DNA of 64,000 bases from Paracoccaceae bacterium (GCA_021741245.1 JAIOYF010000006.1:124001-188000); one strand, 5' to 3'. Positions 7,737 through 16,580 are shown, counted from the stretch's first letter. The notes: generated by a model not told the origin, from the letters alone. Made by a program: numbers and translations.

Positions 7737-9296
7737 ATGACACAGGTAAGCCAGAGGGCCGTGGCCCCCCTGACCCTTTCCGACGATCAGGCCGAGGCGC
7801 ATGATCGCGTGGCCTCTGCCTTGTTTGATGCCGGAATTGACATCGAGGATGGCTCCCTCTCTCCGCCGGGGGAAGGCAAGTCTTCGGTTCTGGCAGTGAT
7901 GGGCAAGGCGGGCTCGGGCAAGACCATGCTGCTTGCGCAATTGACCCGTGCCATGATTGCAGCCGGGGTGGATATCGTTTCGGGCGATTACGAAGGCAAG
8001 CGGCGCAAGGATCGGCGCACGTTGGCCGTGCTGGCCCCCACCAACAAGGCCGCAAGCGTGTTGCGCATGCGCGGGGTGCCGGCGACCACCATCCACCGCA
8101 TTCTCTACACCCCGGTCTATGATCCGCAATATGAACAGATCGCGGAATGGCTGACCGGCACCGGTACCCGGCCCGAGATTGAGGGGCTAGCCGATCTCGC
8201 GTTGGACCGGGCCTTTGCCTTTTTTCAACAAGTGGCGTCCATTCCCGGCGCCTTGGCGGCGGCGGGCCTGCGAGGATCCGACTTTATCAAGGGCTGGAAG
8301 CGGCGGGAGGAGCCGCTGGATGTGGGCTTTATCGACGAATCCTCAATGCTGGATGAACGGCAGTTCGATGACCTGCGCGCGATCTTCCCGACGCTCGTGC
8401 TGTTTGGCGATCCTGCACAGCTGGCCCCGGTTGGCCAATCGGGCAGCATGGTCTTTGACCGCATGGCCGACAATCGCAAACTGATCCTGAGCCGCATTCA
8501 CCGCCAAGAGCAGGATAACCCGATCCTTGATCTGGCCCATGCCTTGGCCGACGACAGGCTGGGGTTTGAAGACTTTGAGCGCATGGTCGAGGAGGCCGCA
8601 AAGCGCGATGAGCGTGTGGTCTGGGCCGAGCGGGTAGATGCCGATCTGATGGCGCGCAGCCCGGTGCTTGTCTGGCGCAATGCGACCCGCATCCGCCTGA
8701 TCACCGCCTTTCGTGCCGCACAGGGCGCGCCGGAATTTGAGCTGTTGCCGGGCGAGCCGCTGATCTGCGACGGGATCGAACTGCCGCTCAAGCACCGCAA
8801 AAAACGTATTGATCTGGAAGCGCGGGGCCTGATCAAGGGCGCGCAGGTCATCTACCTTGGCCCCGGCAACCGCGAGGGATTTGCCAAGCTGCATGTGGTG
8901 GGGGCCGAGGACCCGCAGGTTTCGGCGGCCAGCATCATCAAGATCGAAAAACCGGATGAGGACGAGCCCTTTATCCCCTCGGCTGCCAAGATGGGGGCGG
9001 CGTTCTTGCATGGCGCAGCGGTCACCATTCACAAGGCGCAAGGCAGCCAGTGGGAGGATGTGCAGGTCTTTGCCCCCGATCTGTTCGCGGCCGCCCAAGC
9101 CGGGCGGACCGAGGCGGGGCTGCCCCTGTGGAAGCGGTTGGCCTATGTGGCGATCACCCGGGCCGAAAAACGGCTGTTGTGGGTTGTGCGCAACCGTCTG
9201 GCCTTGCCCAAACGGGCGCTTTCAATTGCGGATCTGCGCCCCGTATCCGTGCCCTTGGTCCTCACAGCCAGTGAGACGCAAGGGGATGGGGCGTGA
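7737..9296 (+). CDS. ATP-dependent superfamily I DNA helicase (RecD/UvrD-like)
   Basis: 519 aa. It contains Walker A GKAGSGKT (56-63), Walker B-type FIDESSML (about 198-205), a QLAPVGQSGSM motif after it, and a C-terminal UvrD/TraA-type block (TIHKAQGSQWEDV, then YVAITRAEKRLLWV). This is an AAA_30/RecD2-like arrangement: an ATPase that likely translocates on single-stranded DNA in repair or recombination. It has no nuclease domain. I start it at ATG 7737; the open frame upstream overlaps the 59-aa ORF and a non-conserved stretch. It ends at a hairpin. Its specific role is not assigned. Confidence 0.8.
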   Translation: MTQVSQRAVAPLTLSDDQAEAHDRVASALFDAGIDIEDGSLSPPGEGKSSVLAVMGKAGSGKTMLLAQLTRAMIAAGVDIVSGDYEGKRRKDRRTLAVLAPTNKAASVLRMRGVPATTIHRILYTPVYDPQYEQIAEWLTGTGTRPEIEGLADLALDRAFAFFQQVASIPGALAAAGLRGSDFIKGWKRREEPLDVGFIDESSMLDERQFDDLRAIFPTLVLFGDPAQLAPVGQSGSMVFDRMADNRKLILSRIHRQEQDNPILDLAHALADDRLGFEDFERMVEEAAKRDERVVWAERVDADLMARSPVLVWRNATRIRLITAFRAAQGAPEFELLPGEPLICDGIELPLKHRKKRIDLEARGLIKGAQVIYLGPGNREGFAKLHVVGAEDPQVSAASIIKIEKPDEDEPFIPSAAKMGAAFLHGAAVTIHKAQGSQWEDVQVFAPDLFAAAQAGRTEAGLPLWKRLAYVAITRAEKRLLWVVRNRLALPKRALSIADLRPVSVPLVLTASETQGDGA

Positions 9297-9316
9297 GCCG
9301 ATGTGCCAACATCGGC
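9297..9316 (+). terminator. Hairpin directly after the helicase stop
   Basis: GCCGATGT (9297-9304) and ACATCGGC (9309-9316) form a perfect 8-bp stem with a GCCA loop beginning right after the stop codon. It abuts an A/T-rich palindrome (9316-9339) that could supply a poor U-rich tail, so together they may terminate the helicase mRNA. Confidence 0.55.
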
Positions 9317-9339
9317 CAAAAATTTTGCAAAATTTTTGG
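9316..9339. promoter_or_regulatory. 24-bp perfect A/T-rich palindrome upstream of the Lrp-domain gene
   Basis: The core AAAAATTTTGCAAAATTTTT (9318-9337), flanked by CC and GG, is a perfect 24-bp palindrome. It starts where the previous hairpin ends and lies about 80 bp before the Lrp-effector-domain gene. It is unusual in this GC-rich context. It may be an operator, or the distal part of a terminator. Confidence 0.4.
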
Positions 9340-9417
9340 GTGGCGCGAGGGGATGTGTTCCGCCTTTTCCTTTGCCGGACTTGGCGATAACGTAGGGCCA
9401 CCCACAAGGAGGCCATA

Positions 9418-9654
9418 ATGCGCTGCGTCTTCGTTCAGTTCCGCTGCACCCCCGGCAAGACCTATGAGGTGGCTTCGGCCATCTGGGACCGCGAGGTGGT
9501 GTCAGAGATGTATTCCACCAGCGGCGAATATGATCTGCTGGCCAAGGTCTATATCCCGGAGGAAGAGGATGTTGGGCATTTCCTGTCCTCTCATCTGTTC
9601 GACATTCCGGGGATTGTGCGGACGCTGACCACGATGACCTTCAAGGCATTTTGA
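9418..9654 (+). CDS. Stand-alone Lrp/AsnC effector-binding (RAM) domain protein
   Basis: 78 aa. The whole protein is one ligand-binding RAM domain of the Lrp/AsnC family (RCVFVQFRCTPGKTYEVA at the start, STSGEYDLLAKVY, then GIVRTLTTMTFKAF). There is no DNA-binding helix-turn-helix. Such stand-alone RAM proteins bind amino acids or related ligands and can oligomerise with full-length Lrp proteins; a regulatory partner is not visible here. The start ATG 9418 has AAGGAGG before it. It is followed by a stem-loop shared with the convergent SDR gene. Confidence 0.85.
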   Translation: MRCVFVQFRCTPGKTYEVASAIWDREVVSEMYSTSGEYDLLAKVYIPEEEDVGHFLSSHLFDIPGIVRTLTTMTFKAF

Positions 9655-9684
9655 GGCCCCGCCGCCTGCGCTCTGTATCGCGCG

Positions 9685-9705
9685 CCGGGGGTTTCACACC
9701 CCCGG
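9685..9705. terminator. GC-rich stem-loop between convergent genes
   Basis: CCGGGGG (9685-9691) and CCCCCGG (9699-9705) make a perfect 7-bp stem in the convergent gap after the RAM-domain gene. There is no T-tract, so it could work as a bidirectional barrier or part of the adjacent repeated element. Confidence 0.5.
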
Positions 9706-9713
9706 ACCCCCGT

Positions 9714-9734
9714 GGGATATTTATCAACAGATGA
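9714..9734. repeat. Dispersed intergenic element, copy 1
   Basis: The sequence GGGATATTTATCAACAGATGA here recurs with a single change (C to G) at 48998-49018. Both copies sit in convergent intergenic gaps just after GC-rich DNA with dyads. Only these two copies were noticed. Confidence 0.55.
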
Positions 9735-9815
9735 TCAGAGGCGATAGGTTACATTTCCAACGGCTTGCCTGTCTTGGATCGCGTTCAATTTGACTCAGCT
9801 TTCAGGCGATCCGCT

Positions 9816-10559
9816 TTAGCGCACGTCGCGGCCCTGATTGAGGATCATCACATTGCCCGAACAGATATCGCCTGCGGGGGAGATCAAAAAACTTACCCAT
9901 TCGGCGATTTGATCGGGCTGCATGGCGTGGCCATGTGGCATGGCAGAAATCGCGCGGGCCAGAACCTCTTGTGACAAGACATTGAACAGGGGCGTTTCGG
10001 TCATTGCCGGGGCAAGGGAGTTTACAGCGATCTTTTCGCGCGCGTAGCGCCGGGCGAGGTCTTTGGTCAGTGTATCAAGCGCGGCCTTTGAGGCGCGATA
10101 ATGTGGCGGATCGAAGACGTCGAAATTATAGGCGCCATTGGACGAGATATTGACGATCTTCTTGACGCCGGGGCGTGCCAGCATGGCTTTGACCCCCTGT
10201 TGGCAGCAGTGGAAGGCAGAATGAAAGTTGATCTGCATCTGGCGGTCAAGTTCGCCTGCGGGAATGTCGGGGAAATCCGACATGAAGCAGGTTCCCGCAT
10301 TGTTGACCAAGGCGTCAATGCCGCCAAAGCGGTCGTGCAGGCGGTCGAAGAGATCCGCAATGGCCTCGGGGTCTGTCAGATCCACAGCCTCGGCCGTGAA
10401 GGCCGGGCCAAGGTCTGCTGTCATTGCAAGGAGGGCGGGTCCGTCAAGATCGACACCCACCACATGCAGGCCATCGGCCAAGAGACGGTCAGTAAAGGCA
10501 CGGCCCAAGCCGCCTGCGGCCCCGGTGACAACGGCAATTCTTTGGGTCATCGGGGCCAT
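9816..10559 (-). CDS. Short-chain dehydrogenase/reductase (SDR)
   Basis: 247 aa classical SDR, NAD(P)-dependent oxidoreductase. It has the Rossmann TGAAGGLG (12-19), NNAG (86-89), the catalytic Ser in NISSNGAYN (139/140) and YRASK (Tyr154, Lys158). An acidic residue after strand 2 (GVDLDG) suggests NAD rather than NADP. ATG at 10550 (residue 4) is an alternative start. It lies 7 bp after a YghU-type transferase on the same strand and may be cotranscribed with it. The substrate cannot be deduced. Confidence 0.85.
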   Translation of the reverse strand: MAPMTQRIAVVTGAAGGLGRAFTDRLLADGLHVVGVDLDGPALLAMTADLGPAFTAEAVDLTDPEAIADLFDRLHDRFGGIDALVNNAGTCFMSDFPDIPAGELDRQMQINFHSAFHCCQQGVKAMLARPGVKKIVNISSNGAYNFDVFDPPHYRASKAALDTLTKDLARRYAREKIAVNSLAPAMTETPLFNVLSQEVLARAISAMPHGHAMQPDQIAEWVSFLISPAGDICSGNVMILNQGRDVR

Positions 10560-10566
10560 CTTTCCG

Positions 10567-11409
10567 TTACTGCCCGTCGAAGTCTGTGGAAGCGTGGCGT
10601 TCGGGAAGTTGTTCCCCAGGCTCGCCCCATGTGCGGTTGACCATGCGGCCCCGGATCACGGCGGGACGGGCATCGATGGTTTGGGCCCATTTGAGGACAT
10701 TCTTGTAGGTGCCCACGTCAAGGAATTCTGCGGCATTATAGGCGCGACCGAGGACGAGGCTTCCGTACCACGCATAGATCGCGATATCCGCGATGGAATA
10801 GTCGCCACCCGCCATCCAGTCCTTGTCGGCAAGATGCCGATCCAGCACATCCAATTGGCGTTTCGTTTCCATTGTAAAGCGGTTGATCGGGTATTCCATC
10901 TTGGTGGGGGCATAAGCGTAGAAATGCCCAAACCCGCCGCCCAGATAGGGGGCTGAGCCCATTTGCCAAAAGAGCCAAGACAGGCACTCTGTCCGGCCGG
11001 CGGGGTCTTTGGGGATCAGCGCGCCGAACTTTTCGGCCAGATAGAGCAAGATGGCGCCGGATTCGAAGATGCGCTGTGGTGGCGTGACGGAATGATCCAT
11101 CATGGCCGGGATTTTGGAGTTCGGGTTGACCTCGACAAAGCCGGAGCCGAACTGGTCGCCATCGCTGATCTTGATCAACCAAGCGTCATACTCTGCCCCG
11201 GCATGGCCTAGCGCGTGCAATTCTTCCAGCATCACTGTGACCTTGACCCCATTGGGTGTGGCCAGCGAGTAGAGTTGCAAGGGGTGCTGGCCCACAGGCA
11301 AGTCTTTGTCATGGGTGGCCCCGGCGATGGGGCGGTTGATGCTGGCGAATTGACCGCCATTTTCCTTATCCCAGGTCCAGACCTTGGGGGGGGTATATGT
11401 CTCGGCCAT
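10567..11409 (-). CDS. yghU: Glutathione S-transferase family, YghU-type disulfide-bond oxidoreductase
   Basis: 280 aa. The N-terminal half is the thioredoxin-like GST domain with a YghU-type leader (YTPPKVWTWDKENGG, FASINRPIAGATHDK, then LYSLATPNGVKVTVMLEEL); the C-terminal half is the helical GST domain. YghU homologues use two glutathiones for disulfide-bond reductase activity on small substrates. The start ATG 11409 has AGAGGATA upstream; the frame is open for 8 more codons but without support. It is upstream of the SDR (7-bp gap) and downstream of gabD on the same strand. Physiological substrate unknown. Confidence 0.85.
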   Translation of the reverse strand: MAETYTPPKVWTWDKENGGQFASINRPIAGATHDKDLPVGQHPLQLYSLATPNGVKVTVMLEELHALGHAGAEYDAWLIKISDGDQFGSGFVEVNPNSKIPAMMDHSVTPPQRIFESGAILLYLAEKFGALIPKDPAGRTECLSWLFWQMGSAPYLGGGFGHFYAYAPTKMEYPINRFTMETKRQLDVLDRHLADKDWMAGGDYSIADIAIYAWYGSLVLGRAYNAAEFLDVGTYKNVLKWAQTIDARPAVIRGRMVNRTWGEPGEQLPERHASTDFDGQ

Positions 11410-11480
11410 TGAAGATATCCTCTTGGGGCGCAAGGGCGGAAAGAGCCGCCCCCTGTGCTGTTCGTGGCATGTGTGTCGGT

Positions 11481-12959
11481 TCAGACCGACAGGCAGATGT
11501 ATTTCATCTCAAGATAGTCTTCCATCCCGTGATGGCTCCCCTCGCGGCCAAGGCCGGATTGCTTGACCCCGCCAAAGGGGGCAACTTCGGTTGAGATGAG
11601 GCCTGTGTTCACGCCGACCATGCCGTATTCCAGCTGCTCCTGAACGCGGGTGATGCGGCCGATATCGCGGGCGTAGAAATAGGAGGCAAGGCCAAAGATC
11701 GTGTCATTTGCCTTGGCGATCACCTCTTCCTCGGTTTCAAACTTGAACAAGGGTGCCAGCGGGCCGAAGGTTTCTTCGTTCGTGACCAGCATCTGGTCGG
11801 TGACCCCTGTCAGAACCGTAGGTTGGTAGAAATTACCGCCCAAAGCGTGGCGGTTGCCGCCGATTTCCACCTGTGCGCCCTTGGCCTTGGCATCGGCCAG
11901 ATGCTCTTCGACCTTGTCGAGGGCGGCGGCATTGATCAGCGGGCCGAATTGCACATCCTCGGACAGGCCATCGCCGACGCGGGTCTTGGACACGGCCTCT
12001 TTCAGCTTGGCGGCAAAGGCGTCATAGACACCGGCCTGCACATAGATGCGGTTGGCGCAGACGCAGGTTTGACCGTTGTTGCGGAATTTGGAGATCATGG
12101 CACCGGCCACGGCGGCGTCCAGATCGGCGTCGTCAAAGACGATGAAGGGCGCATTGCCGCCCAGTTCCATCGAGCATTTCATCACCTGATCGGCAGCTTG
12201 GCGCAGCAAGATGCGGCCGACTTCGGTGCTGCCCGTAAAGGTCAGTTTCCGAACGATCGGGTTTTCGCACATTTCCTTGCCGATGGCCGAAGATTTGGTC
12301 GAGGTGATGACAGAGAACAGCCCCTTTGGCACGCCTGCGCGTTCGGCCAGAAGGGCCATGGCAAGCGCCGAGAGCGGCGTTTCAGCGGCGGGACGCGCGA
12401 CAAAGCCGCAGCCTGCGGCGATGGCGGGGCCGACCTTGCGCGCGATCATCGCATTTGGAAAGTTCCATGGCGTGATGGAGCCGACAACGCCAATGGGTTG
12501 CTTGAGGACCGTGATCCGTTTGTCGCGCTGATGGCCGGGGATGGTTTCGCCATAGATGCGCTTTGCTTCTTCGCCGAACCATTCGATAAAGCTGGCGCCA
12601 TAGGCGACCTCGCCCTTGGCCTCGGCCAGCGGTTTGCCCATTTCGGCGGTCAGGATCTTGCCCAGATCGTCTTGGTTCTGCATCATCAGATCGAACCATT
12701 TGCGCATGATGGCGGCGCGTTCCTTGCCCGTGCGGGTGGCCCATTCCTTCATCGCCACATTGGCAGCAGCGATGGCGCGGTTGGTTTCTGCACGGCCAAG
12801 GTCAGGCACATGGCAGATCACATCCCCGCGCGCCGGGTTCACGACGGGAAAGGTCGTGCCATCGTCAGCCTCAACCCACTCCCCCGCAACATAGGCGCGG
12901 GTGATCAAGAGCGATGGGTCGTTCAAAAGCGATGCGAGATCGGTGACGGAATCGAGCAT
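11481..12959 (-). CDS. gabD: Succinate-semialdehyde dehydrogenase (NAD(P)+)
   Basis: 492 aa aldehyde dehydrogenase closest in pattern to GabD: succinic semialdehyde plus NAD(P)+ to succinate. Motifs are SITPWNFPNAMIARKVGPA, the GSTEVGR nucleotide loop, the catalytic Glu in MELGGNAP and the catalytic Cys in NNGQTCVCANR, ending with SGLGREGSHHGMEDYLEMKY. The start ATG 12959 is chosen by a GGGAGG 6 nt upstream; an in-frame 40-codon extension lacks similarity. No gabT is adjacent. It could finish GABA arising from arginine or guanidinobutyrate, whose candidate genes are elsewhere in the window. Confidence 0.88.
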   Translation of the reverse strand: MLDSVTDLASLLNDPSLLITRAYVAGEWVEADDGTTFPVVNPARGDVICHVPDLGRAETNRAIAAANVAMKEWATRTGKERAAIMRKWFDLMMQNQDDLGKILTAEMGKPLAEAKGEVAYGASFIEWFGEEAKRIYGETIPGHQRDKRITVLKQPIGVVGSITPWNFPNAMIARKVGPAIAAGCGFVARPAAETPLSALAMALLAERAGVPKGLFSVITSTKSSAIGKEMCENPIVRKLTFTGSTEVGRILLRQAADQVMKCSMELGGNAPFIVFDDADLDAAVAGAMISKFRNNGQTCVCANRIYVQAGVYDAFAAKLKEAVSKTRVGDGLSEDVQFGPLINAAALDKVEEHLADAKAKGAQVEIGGNRHALGGNFYQPTVLTGVTDQMLVTNEETFGPLAPLFKFETEEEVIAKANDTIFGLASYFYARDIGRITRVQEQLEYGMVGVNTGLISTEVAPFGGVKQSGLGREGSHHGMEDYLEMKYICLSV

Positions 12960-13084
12960 TGGGGCCTCCCATTTCGGTTTGATCCATGCAAAGCATGGGG
13001 CGACGGGCCTGTCCAGTTCAAGCGGGGCAATCGGTCCAGTTTTTTGATCAAATCGCGGTGCTCTGGTTGGATTTTGCAAGTGAA

Positions 13085-13861
13085 ATGGACAGGGCCTATG
13101 CCAATGGGGCCTTCATAGCCGGAAGCGATGGATTTCCAGCGCGGTGGCAGGCCGAGGCGGATGCCTTTGTTGCGGGGCAGGGTGCGCAGGCGCGGCTGGG
13201 CCTGCCCTATGGCCCGTCAGAGCGAGAGCGGTTTGATCTGTTCATGCCCCAAGATCTGCCCAAAGGGCTTCTGGTTTTTGTCCATGGCGGCTATTGGATG
13301 CAATCAGGGCGCGAGACGTGGTCGCATCTGGCCGCAGGGGCTATTGCGCGGGGCTGGGCCTGTGCCATGCCCTCCTACACTTTGGCCCCCGAGGCGCGGA
13401 TTTCTGTGATCACGGCGCAGGTGCGGGCGGCAGTGGCCGCGGCTGTGGCGGCAGTAGGGGCTGACGTGCCGCTTGTGGTGACCGGGCATTCGGCGGGTGG
13501 GCATCTGGCGGCGCGCATGGCCTGTGAGGGTGGTCCCGCTGGCGTGGTGCGCGTGGTGCCGATCTCGCCCGTGGCTGAACTGGCCCCGCTGATGGAGACG
13601 CAGATGAACCTGACCTTGCGGCTGGATGCGGCAGAGGCGGCGCGTGAAAGCCCGGCGCGGATGCAGCCACGGGCTGGCATTCAGGCGCATATCTGGGTCG
13701 GGGGGCAAGAGCGGCCTGCGTTCTTGTGGCAGGCGCGTCTGTTGTCGGAAAACTGGGATTGCGGCTGGACGGTCGCCGCCGGAAAGCACCATTTTGACGT
13801 GATCGAGGATTTGACAAACCCTGACAACGCCTTGATGGAGGCCTGTCTGGGCGGGCTGTGA
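13085..13861 (+). CDS. Alpha/beta hydrolase, arylformamidase (KynB-like) family
   Basis: 258 aa serine hydrolase. The oxyanion-hole motif HGGYW (67-71) and the nucleophile elbow GHSAGGH (134-140, Ser136) are those of the kynurenine formamidase / carboxylesterase group; a late His (KHHFDVIEDL) completes the triad. No other tryptophan-degradation gene is nearby, so true arylformamidase function is not supported by context. It is divergent from gabD with about 125 bp between starts. ATG 13085 gives the usual short N-terminus; an in-frame upstream ATG would run into the gabD promoter. Confidence 0.8.
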   Translation: MDRAYANGAFIAGSDGFPARWQAEADAFVAGQGAQARLGLPYGPSERERFDLFMPQDLPKGLLVFVHGGYWMQSGRETWSHLAAGAIARGWACAMPSYTLAPEARISVITAQVRAAVAAAVAAVGADVPLVVTGHSAGGHLAARMACEGGPAGVVRVVPISPVAELAPLMETQMNLTLRLDAAEAARESPARMQPRAGIQAHIWVGGQERPAFLWQARLLSENWDCGWTVAAGKHHFDVIEDLTNPDNALMEACLGGL

Positions 13862-14104
13862 CCGGGGTCAGTTGATCAACCGGGGCAGCATCGATCTGCA
13901 CCAAAGGCCGCTCATTCACCGCAGGCAAGAGGGCAGTATCCTGCCAAATCAAATATATCCGGGCAGGTTTGTGATCTTGGCCATCCGCGCCACCAACTGT
14001 TCGGTCGCAAATATCCCCATCATTCCCGGGACTATTGGCGCGTCAGGGTACTTTGAGGGGACATTAATCAACGCGCGAACGCAAAAGCCGGGCCTTGTGC
14101 CCGA

Positions 14105-14434
14105 TCAGGAATTTGCGTGCATGCGCTCGATATAGGCGCGCATTTCTTCGGCCTCATGCCGTGCGTCACGCAGGCCTTCCATAGCGGCGCGCAATTCGGC
14201 CTCTGTCTGTGCGATCTGGTTCATCAACTCGGATTCGCGTTGCTCAAGGTACAAGATGGCCTGATCGCGCGACTCTTCTGCCTCGTGCAACATGGTGGAC
14301 AAGCGGTCCATTTCCCCCATGTCCCCACCCGCAACACGGGCAAAGCGATGCAGCAGCCAATGCGAGAACCACCCAAGGGCAAAAGCGGCCATCAGGATGA
14401 TCGCGGTGACGATAATGAATTCGGTACGGTTCAT
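14105..14434 (-). CDS. Membrane-anchored coiled-coil protein, 109 aa
   Basis: Unrecognised product. One N-terminal transmembrane helix (residues about 7-29, IIVTAIILMAAFALGWFSHW) is followed by a long charged heptad-like segment (40-105) rich in Glu, Ala and Arg, typical of a coiled coil. It is the last gene of a ubiA / OmpA-like / coiled-coil set on one strand, 30 bp after the OmpA-like stop. An envelope-associated structural role alongside the OmpA-like protein is plausible but not shown. Confidence 0.7.
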   Translation of the reverse strand: MNRTEFIIVTAIILMAAFALGWFSHWLLHRFARVAGGDMGEMDRLSTMLHEAEESRDQAILYLEQRESELMNQIAQTEAELRAAMEGLRDARHEAEEMRAYIERMHANS

Positions 14435-14464
14435 GAATACAACTGGTCTAAGGATATCATCGGC

Positions 14465-16552
14465 CTAGCCGTCTCGGGCAGGGCGCGCAAGGGGGCGGCG
14501 TGTCTTTTCGGTTGGCGCGACAGAGGGGCTGTCATCCCCTGTGTGGTCCTCAACCGTATCTTGTGCAGGATCAGCGGCAGGCGTTTCGACCGCTGCAGTC
14601 GCCAGCGCTTCACCCGTGCCACCCGGCACCGGCGCGTTGGCGGTCGGTGCCGGGGTGGGGAGTCCCAGCAGCGAAAACTCAATCCGGCGATTGGCCTCGC
14701 GCCCCTCTTCAGTGGCATTGTCGGCAATGGGATTTTCCTCACCATAGCCTTTGGCAGTTATATTGCTGATCTCGACGCCCCGGCCCTGCAACGCCAGCAA
14801 GACCGCCTCTGCGCGGGCTTGGCTCAGGGCCCGGTTTCCTTCCTCTGACCCTTGGCTGTCGGTGTAGCCGGCAATTTCCATCTGTGCCGTTGAGCAATCT
14901 TCAAAAATTTTGGCGAGTGCATCCATGATCACAACGGTTTGACCATCAATTTCGGCCGATCCGGGGGGGAAGGTGATTTTGCTTTTTGTCAAAGCGGCAG
15001 TGATGTCGTCCGCGCATTCTTGTGGGGTGGGCAGGGCTGCAAGCGGATCAAGATCTTCGTCATAGGTAACGCCTACCTTGAACGTCTGGCCTTGGCCCAA
15101 TTTGTCGGACAAGATCTGTGAAATCCGGGCACGCGCCGCTTGCGACCCGGTAACGCCCTGAATTTCAACCGTATCCGCGCGGACAAGCAAGTCGCCATGT
15201 GCCAGTTCCGCCAAGGATTCAAGGCCGGACAGCACCCTGACAGACCAGCCATCGGGAAGGTCTTCGTCCAGCCGGGTTGCGATATACACCTTGCCAACGC
15301 CAAAGCGGGCTTGGGCAAAACTGGAAACCGCGTCGCGCAAACGCCCATCGGTCAGCCGACCACGAAGCTCAAGTTGGCCATTCTCGGAAAGTTTGGCGGT
15401 AAACACGGCGGGGCCAGCAGCAGGTGTTGTGGCCTTGCGTTCCAAGGTGGCGTTCAGCGAGAACACCTCGGGCAGGGCGGTTTGCAATTCGCCAACCACG
15501 CGGTCAAAGGCGTCTTGCGACACCGTTTCAGGGGCGGAAAGCGAAACGTCTGCATCTGAAAAGGTGATCGTGCCCGCGCCCAATTCCTTGACCGCGCGAA
15601 TGCCCGCAGCCGAAGCCTCGGCCCAGCTTGGGGTGGGGACGCCAAGGCCCACGATGCAGCTGACCTTGCCCGTCACCCCTGCCGCGACCCCTGCCGCAAG
15701 GATACGGTCCCGCGACCTATCTGTATCGGCAGAACAGGCATCAAACCGTGCGCTTTGACCATCAAGGACGAAGCGCAGGGTAAAGGGGGTCAGAACCGGA
15801 CGGGGGGCTGTGATTTCGACGACAACTTCCAATCCATCGGGCCGCAGCCGCGCAAGATCGGTTTCAAGGCGACGACGTTCGGCCTCGCTGTCGGCAATGG
15901 CCGTCACGGAGACCCGCCCGGCCGAGACCGAGACCTTGGCGCGGGGCAAAAGTTTCAGCGCCTCGATCCCAAAGCCAAAGGCGCTGTCCCAGCCTTCGGG
16001 GGCCGGATAGCTTGCGGTTTCCAGCATGTCGGCGACGCTGGCCTCATCCGTGATGCCACGAGATTGCTCGATAAGGCGGTCTTTCGCATCGCCCATCGGC
16101 AAAAGGCCAATCAACTGGATGCCATCATCATTGCGCAGCATTTCGATCGAGAATCGCGGCGCCTCGATCGCCTTCACCGGCGGGACATCAAGCAGATCGC
16201 GAACGCGGTTTGCGTCAATCACAGCCCCTGCCAGATTGACGGCGCGAAACCGGGCGGCCTCATTCGGGGCGGTGCCGGACAATTGCACCTGTAACCCATC
16301 GGCACTGACCTCTGCCCATGTCATCCCCTGATCCAGAAGCTGCGACCTGACGGCTTGCGCCGACCGCGCCTCGATCACCAAGGCAGACAACCACGCTGCC
16401 AGAATGGCAAGCCCCGCCGCAACCCCAAACGAGCCAATGGCAAGGGCCGATTGCCGTGTTCCGGTCGGCAACTTAGCGATCATTCGGTTCAGCAAGGATC
16501 GTCCCCATTCGGGCCCCGGTCTTCTGTAGGGCGTATCATCTTTTGGATGCAT
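14465..16552 (-). CDS. Inner-membrane-anchored OmpA/MotB-domain protein
   Basis: 695 aa. An N-terminal hydrophobic helix (about 36-60) is a membrane anchor. The long middle (about 60-510) has repeated alpha/beta BON-like units (for example LLDQGMTWAEVSADGLQVQLSG and GTITFSDADVSLSA). The C-terminal OmpA-type peptidoglycan-binding domain (about 525-635) has ITFPPGSAEI, EIAGYTDSQGSEEGN, LSQARAEAV, KGYGEENPIADNATEEGR and NRRIEFSL. The last 60 residues are a Pro/Ala/Thr-rich tail. It probably links the inner membrane to the cell wall. It lies 28 bp after ubiA, so likely cotranscribed. ATG at residue 24 is an alternative start. Confidence 0.8.
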   Translation of the reverse strand: MHPKDDTPYRRPGPEWGRSLLNRMIAKLPTGTRQSALAIGSFGVAAGLAILAAWLSALVIEARSAQAVRSQLLDQGMTWAEVSADGLQVQLSGTAPNEAARFRAVNLAGAVIDANRVRDLLDVPPVKAIEAPRFSIEMLRNDDGIQLIGLLPMGDAKDRLIEQSRGITDEASVADMLETASYPAPEGWDSAFGFGIEALKLLPRAKVSVSAGRVSVTAIADSEAERRRLETDLARLRPDGLEVVVEITAPRPVLTPFTLRFVLDGQSARFDACSADTDRSRDRILAAGVAAGVTGKVSCIVGLGVPTPSWAEASAAGIRAVKELGAGTITFSDADVSLSAPETVSQDAFDRVVGELQTALPEVFSLNATLERKATTPAAGPAVFTAKLSENGQLELRGRLTDGRLRDAVSSFAQARFGVGKVYIATRLDEDLPDGWSVRVLSGLESLAELAHGDLLVRADTVEIQGVTGSQAARARISQILSDKLGQGQTFKVGVTYDEDLDPLAALPTPQECADDITAALTKSKITFPPGSAEIDGQTVVIMDALAKIFEDCSTAQMEIAGYTDSQGSEEGNRALSQARAEAVLLALQGRGVEISNITAKGYGEENPIADNATEEGREANRRIEFSLLGLPTPAPTANAPVPGGTGEALATAAVETPAADPAQDTVEDHTGDDSPSVAPTEKTRRPLARPARDG

Positions 16553-16580
16553 CCTTACGGGGCAATGCCCCTTGGATCAA

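Noticed and set aside
13085-13861. Kynurenine formamidase KynB
   Set aside because: Motifs fit the wider HGGYW esterase group, but no other kyn gene is nearby, so the specific name is not given.
13862-14104. Possible small gene in the 243-bp gap after the alpha/beta hydrolase
   Set aside because: Frames there have no start with a Shine-Dalgarno and no protein-like composition. I see nothing definite in the gap.
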